Assembly (NCBI GenBank): GCA_016927755.1
Contig: JAFGLZ010000064.1
Span: forward strand, 20,504-84,503
Direction of reading: 5' to 3'
Source: Phycisphaerae bacterium
GTDB lineage: Bacteria; Planctomycetota; Phycisphaerae; UBA1845; JAFGLZ01
DNA length: 64,000 nt
Below the pieces are notes generated by a model, which was not told the origin of the DNA, did no database searches, and worked only from the letters and a program-made list of their open reading frames with translations. Every line of letters starts with the position of its first letter. Position 1 is the first letter of the stretch. The position numbers were made by a program, and so were the translations under genes. Below, piece by piece: positions 35,663-43,552 of the stretch.

Positions 35663-35974
35663 GGAATTCTCCTCCCGTTTGAAGCTCATCATGCCTTGCT
35701 CCTCTCACAGGTGTCAAATGAGATCCGCTTAGCTAATGAGTTCGCTCGCACGAATACTGCGCGAGATTGCCGGGGCCCCTGCGGGCACGATAGCCTTACT
35801 CGGTCCGGCTTAGGAAGTTGAGAGGTTTCCATCGCTCACCCACAAGGGCCCTCATGATCCGACCGCCCTTGAAGCCGCCCGTTTGCACGTGTATCCTGGT
35901 AATCAGCCTGACCGTGATGGTCGCGGCCAGGTCAACATGGGGAATCTCGGCTACATCAGCTAAGGGTGAACACG
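35663..35974. other. Divergent intergenic region, nothing recognised
   Basis: About 310 bases between the truncated aminotransferase (minus) and the Gfo/Idh gene (plus). I see no hairpin, repeat or conserved coding sequence, and no strong promoter. Confidence 0.4.
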
Positions 35975-37306
35975 ATGGATAAGGTCACGCGCAGAGGGTT
36001 TGTGAAGGGCACGGCAGCCACCACGGCAGGCCTCCTCCTGGGTACGTCCAAGACGAGTTGGGCCGGGGCCAACGATCGGATCCGGATCGCCGTGCTCGGC
36101 ATCAACGGCCGGGGCAAGTCGCACCTGAGCGGCTTCTCCGCCCTCGACGGCGTCGAAGTCACGACGCTCTGCGACCCCGACTCGCGCCTCTTCAAACCCC
36201 GCAGCGAGGCGTACTTCACCAAGCGCGGCAAGCCCGCGCCAAAGGTCGAGCAAGACCTCCGCCGCGTGATCGAGGACAAGAACATCGACGCGATCTCCAT
36301 CGCCACGCCAAACCACTGGCACTCCTTGGCCACCATCTGGGCCTGCCAGGCGGGAAAGGACGTGTACGTCGAAAAGCCCATGACACACAACATCTACGAG
36401 GGCCGCAAGGTCATCGACGCGGTCAAGAAGTATGGCCGCATCGTCCAGCACGGAACGCAGCTCCGCAGCAGTGCCGGCTTCCAGGAAGGCATCAAGTTGC
36501 TCAAGGACGGCTTCATCGGCGACGTCTATATGGCCCGCTGCGTGTGCTACAAGTGGCGTCCGTCCATCGGCAAGGCCCATCCCGGCAACCCCCCCAAGGA
36601 GCTCGACTGGAACATCTGGCAGGGACCCGCCCAAGAACAGCCCTTCATGCTGAACGAAAAGAACGAAGGCATCTACGTCCCCTACTACTGGCATTGGGTG
36701 TGGGCCTACGGAAACGGCGACATCGGCAACCAGGGCGTCCACCAGCTCGACGCCGCCCGTTGGGGCCTTGGCGTCGACGTCCCCTACCGGTGCGCCTCCA
36801 TGGGCGGCATGTTCCTCTGGGACGACGCGAAGGAGGTCTTCAACGTCTCGTCCAGCTCCTTCATGTTCAAGGGCCCGGACGGCAAGGACAAGATGATGAC
36901 GCTCGAGGTGCGTCCCTGGTACACGAATGACGAGTCGGGCGGCACGACCTTCGGCGTCATCTTCTATGGTTCCGAGGGCTACATGTCCTTCCCGAGCTAC
37001 TCCGGCTACAAGGCATATAAGGGCGACACAGCCACCGGCAAGCTCGTCAAGGAAAACAGCCAGGGCGGCGACCATTTCCTGAACTTCATCGACTGCATGC
37101 GCACCCGCAAGCCCGAGAGCTTGAACGCGCCCGCGCGCGAAGGGCACTACTCCTCCGCCCTCTCCCACTACGCGCTCACCGCCGCCCGTGTGAACCGCGT
37201 GCTCGAGATCGACACGAAGACCGAACAGGTCAAGAACGACGACGAAGCCAACCGCATGTTGACGCGAGTCTACCGCGCGCCGTTCGTCGTACCGGAAAAG
37301 GTGTAA
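35975..37306 (+). CDS. Tat-exported Gfo/Idh/MocA oxidoreductase
   Basis: A 443-residue protein from the ATG at 35975 (AAGGGTGA upstream; an in-frame GTG lies 9 nt earlier). The N-terminal 'VTRRGFVKGTAATTAGLLLG' is a twin-arginine signal. It is followed by the Rossmann motif 'IRIAVLGINGRGKSH' and the EKP motif 'YVEKPMTHN'. The C-terminal half has 'GVHQLDAARWGL' and closes with 'MRTRKPESLNAPAREGHYSS', given as RTRKPESLNAP. This is the subfamily with a long C-terminal insertion that planctomycetes carry in dozens of copies and export to the periplasm with bound NAD(P). The substrate is unknown. A long perfect hairpin follows the gene. Confidence 0.92.
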   Translation: MDKVTRRGFVKGTAATTAGLLLGTSKTSWAGANDRIRIAVLGINGRGKSHLSGFSALDGVEVTTLCDPDSRLFKPRSEAYFTKRGKPAPKVEQDLRRVIEDKNIDAISIATPNHWHSLATIWACQAGKDVYVEKPMTHNIYEGRKVIDAVKKYGRIVQHGTQLRSSAGFQEGIKLLKDGFIGDVYMARCVCYKWRPSIGKAHPGNPPKELDWNIWQGPAQEQPFMLNEKNEGIYVPYYWHWVWAYGNGDIGNQGVHQLDAARWGLGVDVPYRCASMGGMFLWDDAKEVFNVSSSSFMFKGPDGKDKMMTLEVRPWYTNDESGGTTFGVIFYGSEGYMSFPSYSGYKAYKGDTATGKLVKENSQGGDHFLNFIDCMRTRKPESLNAPAREGHYSSALSHYALTAARVNRVLEIDTKTEQVKNDDEANRMLTRVYRAPFVVPEKV

Positions 37307-37809
37307 CGCATACGAGCCGTCCGGCCGCGGGCCTGAGTCAAATGGGGACGGCTTGTCCCCATTTGACTCATCGCTCGCAAGCCCCGCGCCAAGTCAGCAC
37401 GACCTCGGAATGAAGAATCACGAGCGAAGCGCGGCATCAACGCCCGCCGGGCGACGAACGCACTGTCGGCTCAGGACGGCGACGGGGGGGTGGCATGGGT
37501 CCGCACAGCGAGAGCGTCCCCACTCAACGGTCAGCCGGTCAGCGAGATGCACCGCTCCAAATCAGCGCGGCGTTCCGCGGACCCGTGCTTCGTTCCATTT
37601 CAGAAGTCCCATCTCATGCTCAGCCACGCCTTCCCGAATACACCGCGAAGCTCACTCACCGAAAACGGCGCCACCGAACACCTCGAGTTCCCTTTGCACT
37701 GCCACAGAGGACATATCTGCGCAAGGTTGATCTGTCTGCGGCATCCCTGTAGTCTAATCGCAGAGGTTTCACCTCATCTTGAGCACCATCGACCTCTGAG
37801 AGCGAGCCA
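37307..37809. other. Intergenic region at the left edge of the accessory island
   Basis: About 500 bases with the 37334-37370 palindrome but no gene I can support. Composition is mixed and less GC-rich than the flanks. No clear promoter for the downstream metallophosphoesterase gene is evident; TTGATC near 37728 with TAGTCT 17 bp later is a weak possibility. Confidence 0.4.
37334..37370. repeat. REP-like palindrome with 16-bp perfect stem
   Basis: TGAGTCAAATGGGGAC at 37334-37349 pairs perfectly with GTCCCCATTTGACTCA at 37355-37370 around GGCTT. It is the longest hairpin in the window and belongs by design to the same style (AAATGGGGAC...GTCCCCATTT) as the AAATAGGGAC elements. It may also terminate the upstream Gfo/Idh transcript. 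Confidence 0.85.
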
Positions 37810-39909
37810 GTGGAGCCACACCGACTGCGAATCCTGCACATCTCCGACCTCCACGAGCGCATCGCACTGGACTGGATGGACGAGGACCGCAAGGCCAAGA
37901 TCCGCCTCGGCATGGCCGGTCGGCATCGAGTCCTCGCGAGCAATTTCCTCGACCTGCTGCGGCAGATCGCCGCCACCACCAAAGTAGACCTGTTCTGCTT
38001 CACGGGCGACGTCGCCGACTGGGGACTCGCCGACGAATACAAGGCCGCGACCGCCCGATTCAAGGACTTCCTCGAAGCGCTGGATATCGCCCCCGACCGA
38101 CTCTTCGTCGTCCCCGGCAATCACGACGTAAACCGCAAGGAACAAGAGCCCGCCTGGCGAAAGATACGTGCACTGCCCGCCGAGGCCGGCACCGAATTGT
38201 CCAATTGGATGGGCGGTGCCAAGACCCCACGCGGCGCGAGAGCGACCTGGCGAGACGCCATCCACAAACGCACCGCCGCATTCTGGACCTGGTTGTCCGA
38301 GGACATGGCCCGCCCCGATCTCCTCCCCTCCGCCGGTCCCCACGGCCGCCTCGGATACCGCCACACCCCAACCGACCTCGCCCTCCCGTTCCCCGTCCAC
38401 ATCCTCGGGCTCGATTCCGCCTGGCTCTGCGGCGACGATAACGACGCCGCCAAGCTCCTACTCACCGCCGGACAAGCCGACCTCCTCGCAAATGATGACA
38501 GCGGCCGGCCCCTGCCCGGCTTCCGCCTTGCCCTGATCCACCACCCCCTCTCCGATCTCGCCGACGGAACCGACTGCTTCCACAAGCTCGCCGACACCGT
38601 CGACCTGCTCCTCCACGGCCACCAGCACGACACGCTCGCGGAACTGCGTAGCGACCCCGACCGCCGCCTCCAAGCCCTCGCCGCCGGCAGCCTCTACGAG
38701 GGCGACGACGGCGACAGATGGATCAACGCCTTCCACACAATCGACGTGTACCTGACAGACGAAGGTCGCCCCCTCCGCTACGACCTCGAGTTCTGGGGCT
38801 GGTCCCCCAATGGCCACTGGTACCGCACCGGCGCCGTCTACCAGGCCGCCCCCGACGGCTGCCTCACCCTCTGGACGCCTGCCGGCCAGCGCCTGAACGC
38901 CGAGCAAGAACGTGCCCGACTCGCCCAGAAACTTCAGCAAGAAGCCCAAGCCTCGCGAGTCTTCGTCGGGCGTCAACCCGAGCTGGACGACCTCCGCGAC
39001 ACGCTCCTCGACGCCTCGCCCGGACGCAGAACCGTCGCGATCGGCGCCCTCCAAGGCATGCCCGGCGTCGGCAAGTCCTACCTCGCCGAGGAGTTCATCC
39101 TCACGCACCTTGATCACTTCCCGGGCGGCAGCGTCCGCATCGTCTTGGCCGCCGACGACCCCCGCGACGCCGATGGAATCTGCCGTGACGTCTGCGACGA
39201 GCTCTCCCTCGCCACCGGTCCCCGCGTCACGCCATGGGAAGCCCTCGCCGGGCATCTGACCCAACCCCGAGCGCTGCTCTTGATCGAAAACGTCGACGGC
39301 CCCCGAGAGGCGGCCATGGCCGCCGAGTTCGTCCGGCAATTGGCCGACGCGCCGACCATCATCACCGGCCGATTCCAGGGCCTGGGCAGATCGGCAGGGT
39401 GGAAACAGGTCCTCGTCAGCCCCTTCGACGAGCCCCACGCCATCGAGCAGCTAACCCGGGAGTGGCGCTCACCCTCGAGCAGCGACGAAAAAGCCGAGTT
39501 CCACCGCCTGGTCGCAACGCTTGGCTACCTGCCCCCAGCAATCCACCTGGCCACCGCTCGCGCTCACAGACATTCCTTCGCCACTTATGTGCTTGCGGGC
39601 GGTTGCCATATCCCGACCGTCAGAGATTCTCCTGACCCTGACGACATCACGACCACGATGATCTATACTCAGACGCTTAACCGCAGACTGTCCGGCCCCC
39701 CTCGGCCGCTGGACGGGCTTTGGCTGGGAGGTTTCCGTGGTAACCCGCATAGCATGCGGCGATGCGTGTTCGGTTCAACGGCAAGCTGTTGGGAAGACGA
39801 GCCCTATTGTCCCTTCCGGCGAATAACCAGACCCAACCTGCTGGGGGAAGAACACGCACTCGTCCATCTCATGCGGATCCACCTACTCGTTGTCATCTTG
39901 AAGTCCTGA
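37810..39909 (+). CDS. Metallophosphoesterase-STAND NTPase fused to a tyrosine-recombinase tail
   Basis: A 699-residue composite with a GTG start. Residues 1-320 are a calcineurin-like phosphoesterase with all metal motifs: ISDLH (D13, H15), TGDVAD (GD at 66-67), PGNHD (102-106), IHHP (H244/H245) and LHGHQH (H271, H273). Residues about 385-585 are a STAND-type NTPase: 'VFVGRQPELDDL', Walker A GMPGVGKS (416-423), a Walker-B-like 'LLLIENVDG' (490-497, Glu in place of the first Asp) and 'LGYLPPAIHLA' (571-581). The winged-helix and repeat sensor expected next are missing. Instead residues 586-637 read like the C-terminus of an integron integrase/Xer protein. The gene may be a broken conflict (anti-phage) gene. 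The next gene, a NACHT NTPase, starts 11 nt later. Confidence 0.75.
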   Translation: MEPHRLRILHISDLHERIALDWMDEDRKAKIRLGMAGRHRVLASNFLDLLRQIAATTKVDLFCFTGDVADWGLADEYKAATARFKDFLEALDIAPDRLFVVPGNHDVNRKEQEPAWRKIRALPAEAGTELSNWMGGAKTPRGARATWRDAIHKRTAAFWTWLSEDMARPDLLPSAGPHGRLGYRHTPTDLALPFPVHILGLDSAWLCGDDNDAAKLLLTAGQADLLANDDSGRPLPGFRLALIHHPLSDLADGTDCFHKLADTVDLLLHGHQHDTLAELRSDPDRRLQALAAGSLYEGDDGDRWINAFHTIDVYLTDEGRPLRYDLEFWGWSPNGHWYRTGAVYQAAPDGCLTLWTPAGQRLNAEQERARLAQKLQQEAQASRVFVGRQPELDDLRDTLLDASPGRRTVAIGALQGMPGVGKSYLAEEFILTHLDHFPGGSVRIVLAADDPRDADGICRDVCDELSLATGPRVTPWEALAGHLTQPRALLLIENVDGPREAAMAAEFVRQLADAPTIITGRFQGLGRSAGWKQVLVSPFDEPHAIEQLTREWRSPSSSDEKAEFHRLVATLGYLPPAIHLATARAHRHSFATYVLAGGCHIPTVRDSPDPDDITTTMIYTQTLNRRLSGPPRPLDGLWLGGFRGNPHSMRRCVFGSTASCWEDEPYCPFRRITRPNLLGEEHALVHLMRIHLLVVILKS
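39565..39720 (+). pseudogene. Remnant of an integron-integrase/Xer-type tyrosine recombinase C-terminus
   Basis: In frame with the preceding NTPase, the translated segment contains 'HRHSFATYVLAGGCHIPTVRD' (given as RHSFATYVLAGG and IPTVRD) and 'ITTTMIYTQTLNRR'. These match the C-terminal motif of tyrosine recombinases: RHSFAT with its box-II Arg, and the catalytic Tyr in the TMIYTH-like motif. The linker that should read LLGH is altered to SPDP. The rest of the recombinase, including the first catalytic Arg, is absent. The tail 'SGPPRPLDGL' resembles the end of integron integrases. Confidence 0.7.
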
Positions 39910-39920
39910 GGCCCTCAGAC

Positions 39921-41825
39921 ATGATTGAGTATGTTGCGAAGACGCTGATCGGATCTGCTGTCTCAATTGCTAGGGACATTCTCGCGAGGCGGATAGCGGA
40001 GCGCAATGAACGCCGGCTTAAGGCAAAGAAGGCCGCCGCCCAGAAGAAGTCCCTTTCCGGCCAAGAGGTTGCCAGACTAGCCTTGACCTCGGCTGAGCAG
40101 CTTTCGGGCAGTATCGCGGTCTCGGAGGACGAGACATGCGCCACCTTGTCTCGGCATGTAGATTCTGTAAGAGCGTGGGCGCAGCACGTCGGCTTCAATG
40201 ACCTGCGCAGTCAAAAGAAGGTCGATGACATATACATCGAACTCGACACCTATCTGACCCCCCTGCGTTCCCACTTCGATTCCGTGGAGAGGTCTCACGT
40301 CAAGCCGCTCACTCAGGCAATCTACGACTCTCCGGCGCATACTATAATCCTCGGCCCACCCGGAGCCGGAAAGACCACCTCCATGAAGAAACTCTGCTCA
40401 GCCTTCTTCTCCTCTCAGCCAGCCCCCGCTCGCCCATACACGATTCCACTCCTGCTAAGGCTCCGCGAGATCAACACACGGCTCGAAGGCAAGCAAGTTC
40501 TCTTTCATGCGTTGAGCGAGATAGTGTCCATGCGGTTCCACTTGACCAATCCGCTGGACTCCGATGACGACATCGTCCTGCTTCACGCACTTCTATCCTT
40601 CCTCGACACACTAAGGCCCATTATAATACTCGACGGCTTCGATGAAGTCCCAAACCCAGACCTTCGGGAGGCTATTCTGAGCGAAATCAGGCTGCTCTCG
40701 CACGAGCTGAGAAATGCCAAGGTCATCCTGACATCTAGAAGCGGCGAATTCACCTACAGCGTTGACGGAGCTGACGTCTTTGAGATCGCCCCCCTTACCC
40801 AAGGCCAGATTGCCGCCTTCGCCCAAAACTGGCTTGCGGACGAATCCGATGCCCAGCACTTCTTGCAGGATGTTTCCAGTACCCCCTTTTCTGACACCGT
40901 GATCAAACCGCTCTCACTGGCCCATTTGTGCGCTATCTATGAACGCATCGGAAGGATACCAGACCGGCCCAAGACAATCTATCGCAAGATTGTCGGCTTG
41001 CTCCTGGAGGAGTGGGACGAACAGCGATCGGTGAAGCGGCGTTCCCGGTATGCCAAATTCGAGGCCGATAGGAAATTCGAGTTCCTCAGCCATCTCGCGT
41101 ACCACTTCACTACCACCACACGCCAAACCGTCTTTGGACGTGAGGAGTTTGCCGAAGCATACACAAGCATCTGCAGAAATTTCGATCTACCGCCAGATCA
41201 ACGGACCCTAGTCGTCAGCGAGCTTGAGAGTCACACCGGGCTGTTCATCCAAACCGGCTATCAGGCGTACGAGTTTGCACATAAGTCCCTGCAGGAATTC
41301 CTAGCCGCTGAGTACGTGGTCAAACTCCCCTCAGTCCCAAGGAAGATTGAGGTATTGGAATCATTGGCGAACGAGTTGGCCATCGCCACCGCGATCTCTT
41401 CGAACCCGAGCCACTACTTCACGGAGCTTGTTGCCAATCGTTTGGCTGCCGTCCAATTGCCGAAAACATTCTATGATACGTTTGTCACTCGACTCACCAT
41501 TGAGAAACCGGACTTCGTTGAGTTTGCTGAGCTAGTGCTGGCTATGTACGTATTGATGTCTCTGTGGATTTGCGAAGGGAAGATAACACGTGGCCAGGTC
41601 ACCATCAGAAGGATCGATGCTGGTGCGTTGAGTAAGTTCATTGAGTTTGCAGCCCAGCTCGACGCTAGAATATCACATAATATCCTCGAAAGATATTACT
41701 ATATGTCGAAGGAGGAACTGGTCCATGTAGGTTCTGCTGTCATGTATAAGGCCGGGAGGAGAAAGCAGCATGCCGAGTTCAACCTGCCCACATACCTGCT
41801 TCTATTGGATCGAGTTTTACGGTAA
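39921..41825 (+). CDS. NACHT-domain STAND NTPase, predicted anti-phage/conflict protein
   Basis: A 634-residue protein starting at the ATG at 39921. The N-terminal 45 residues form an amphipathic/basic helix ('AKTLIGSAVSIARDILARR'). The NACHT core has Walker A GPPGAGKTT (145-153), the extended Walker B 'PIIILDGFDEV' (233-243), 'KVILTSRSGEF' (sensor-1 Arg) and 'IAPLTQGQIAAF'. The C-terminal part has 'YEFAHKSLQEFLAAEYV' (450-466), the 'H-S-x-QE-F/Y-LAA' element seen after NACHT modules of bacterial NLR-like defence proteins. The remaining 170 residues are an unassigned helical sensor region. Codon use differs from its neighbours: visibly lower GC and frequent AT-ended codons, pointing to recent transfer. 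It lies 11 nt after the metallophosphoesterase-STAND gene. Confidence 0.85.
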   Translation: MIEYVAKTLIGSAVSIARDILARRIAERNERRLKAKKAAAQKKSLSGQEVARLALTSAEQLSGSIAVSEDETCATLSRHVDSVRAWAQHVGFNDLRSQKKVDDIYIELDTYLTPLRSHFDSVERSHVKPLTQAIYDSPAHTIILGPPGAGKTTSMKKLCSAFFSSQPAPARPYTIPLLLRLREINTRLEGKQVLFHALSEIVSMRFHLTNPLDSDDDIVLLHALLSFLDTLRPIIILDGFDEVPNPDLREAILSEIRLLSHELRNAKVILTSRSGEFTYSVDGADVFEIAPLTQGQIAAFAQNWLADESDAQHFLQDVSSTPFSDTVIKPLSLAHLCAIYERIGRIPDRPKTIYRKIVGLLLEEWDEQRSVKRRSRYAKFEADRKFEFLSHLAYHFTTTTRQTVFGREEFAEAYTSICRNFDLPPDQRTLVVSELESHTGLFIQTGYQAYEFAHKSLQEFLAAEYVVKLPSVPRKIEVLESLANELAIATAISSNPSHYFTELVANRLAAVQLPKTFYDTFVTRLTIEKPDFVEFAELVLAMYVLMSLWICEGKITRGQVTIRRIDAGALSKFIEFAAQLDARISHNILERYYYMSKEELVHVGSAVMYKAGRRKQHAEFNLPTYLLLLDRVLR

Positions 41826-41897
41826 CGCCTCACCCGTCTGCAACGACATGTCGGGGTAGTACTGGTGGTTTGTCAGTAGCGACGCATGCTCGCAGAT

Positions 41898-41913
41898 AAA
41901 TAGGGACAGTCCC
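41898..41913. repeat. Half-copy of the AAATAGGGAC palindrome
   Basis: AAATAGGGACAGTCCC, after which the right arm is interrupted (AAC instead of TATTT). It lies 72 nt after the NACHT gene and 120 nt before the transposase stub. Confidence 0.7.
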
Positions 41914-42032
41914 AACTCCGTTCGGCACTCCGTTTGCCCGGCTGATAGTATACGGCGGCGATCCAAGCGAGACTGTACTTTGTCGCGCCACACTGTACTT
42001 GCGCGCCGACGGGTTGTGGTGTATGCTTCCGT

Positions 42033-42239
42033 ATGGCACAGACGCCCAACGCTGACACCCAGGAGGGCCCGCTCCGCACCCTGAAGTACTTCAAGCGTCT
42101 GCTGCCGATGCTGGCCACGCTGCACGACCATGCCGGCGAGCGGGACAAGGCCCACAACCGCAAGCTTCACTTCGACCAGTACACCGCGCTGATCTTGCTG
42201 TCCTTCTGTACGCTTCCGGTGAACGCCACCCGGCGATGA
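42033..42239 (+). pseudogene. IS4-type transposase, N-terminal stub
   Basis: A 68-codon fragment. Residues 16-60 ('LRTLKYFKRLLPMLATLHDH', given as LKYFKRLLPMLATLHDH, then 'RDKAHNRKLHFDQYTALILL') match the typical start of IS4-family DDE transposases, which run 'LLxxLHDxGxxRDKAxNRKLHFDQY'. After 'LSFCT' the match ends ('LPVNATRR') and no catalytic DDE region follows. It is therefore a relic of an insertion sequence, flanked on both sides by copies of the AAATAGGG palindrome. Confidence 0.75.
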
Positions 42240-42272
42240 TTCGCTGCGTTGGCACGTGGCCTGCCTTGGCAT

Positions 42273-42304
42273 AAATAGGGCATAAAGAAAGACAGTCCCT
42301 ATTT
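42273..42304. repeat. AAATAGGG palindrome with a 10-nt insertion
   Basis: AAATAGGG 42273-42280 and CCCTATTT 42297-42304 with CATAAAGAAA inserted before the GACAGT spacer. It marks the right side of the transposase stub. Confidence 0.7.
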
Positions 42305-42625
42305 ACGTATTTCCAAGTAGGTCTTGCCTTGGCATCGCATGCATGCCGGTGGGGACTCCTCACCCCCAGCCAGCCCTCCCGCCTGTCACTGTTCCTCCCC
42401 GCCCCAACAGCGCGCCGACCCCCTTGTCCCTGCATGGAGACCCTGGAAAGCCTTCACCACCCCACTCGCCCGGAGGACACCATGCGAGAACCCCCAACCT
42501 CCACCCCCCAAGTTCATACGGCCGGACCCACTGCGCCCGATGTCCGCTCACTCCTCCGCCCGATATCAGTCCCATCCGCCGCATGCAGGCAGCGACTCCG
42601 CACGCGCCAAGACCGCCAAGTGGCG

Positions 42626-43445
42626 CATTTCGAGGCATTCCGCGACATTGGCCGCCCCCCGCCTCCCCGTTCCCCCGTCACTCCAACCCCGACGCGTCAC
42701 GCCCAAGCCAGGCGAGGCCCAGAATCGCGGCAAAACACCGCATCCCGCTGCATTCCGAGACATTTCGAGACATTCCGGGACATCCCCCCCACCCCTCTCC
42801 GATGTCGACGTCTCGACTTGTCGACTTGTCGACGTTTCCACTGGACATTCCGAGACATCGCCCAGCCCGTCCGACGAGTCACGCCCAAGCCAGACCATGC
42901 CGGAGATCGCGCGCAAACGGTGAATTCCAGCGCATTGTGGGGCATTCCGCGACATTCCGGGACATCGCCCACCCTTCTCCGATGTCGATGTTTCGACGTT
43001 TCGACTTTTCGACGTTTCGACAGGGCATTCCGAGACATCACCCCCACCCCCGAACCCCGGATGGCCCGCATCTCGCCGCATACCGCGACATCTCCGGCCC
43101 CCCCCCATCCCGCCGACATCCCACAGGCCCTGGGCCGCGAAGAAGCGGTGCATTTCGAGGCATTCCGCGACATCGACCGGCCCCCGCCCCCTCGTTCCCC
43201 CGTGATCCCAGCCCCGACGCGTCACGGCCAAGCCAGGCGAGGCCCCAAATCGCGGCAAAACAGCGCATCCCGCTGCATTCCGAGACATTTCGAGACATTC
43301 CGAGACATCGTTCCCGCCCCGCTCCGATGTCGACGTCTCGACTTGTCGACGTTTCGACGTTTCCCCAGGGCATTCCGAGACATCACCCAACCCCCGAGCC
43401 CCGGATGGCCCGCATTCCGCGGCATACCGCGACATCTCGGGACAC
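42626..43445. repeat. Three modules of alternating 10-bp and 8-bp iterated repeats
   Basis: Ten-base units CATTCCGNGA/CATTTCGAGN are iterated head to tail at 42626-42648, 42751-42783, 42943-42965, 43151-43173, 43276-43308 and 43413-43445, with single copies at 42846, 43026 and 43371. Eight-base units TCGACGTT/TCGACTTG are iterated 4-5 times at 42805-42836, 42985-43024 and 43330-43361, each preceded by CTCCGATG. The fixed order is 10-mer array, C-rich spacer, CTCCGATG, 8-mer array, then CATTCCGAGACAT about 10 nt or less later. Modules start near 42751, 42943 and 43276. A larger block (42626-42855) is repeated with few changes at 43151-43380. Long open frames cross the region in several phases, but none looks protein-like. 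Confidence 0.85.
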
Positions 43446-43552
43446 ATCCCCGTCCCGCCCACATCCCGCAGACTGTAAGCCCTAAGCACCAGACCCTAGA
43501 TGTGATACCCGAACCCAACCGCCAGACAGGCCAAAGCCCTCACCCCGCGGGC

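Noticed and set aside
39720..39921. An attC or attI recombination site behind the integrase-like tail
   Set aside because: A few RYYYAAC-like strings and a small hairpin (CCGCAT-AGC-ATGCGG) occur, but no properly ordered pair of core sites with an internal palindrome could be assembled.
42626..43445. CRISPR array
   Set aside because: Repeats are 8 and 10 bp, contiguous and degenerate. There are no 20-40 bp repeats with unique spacers and no cas genes.
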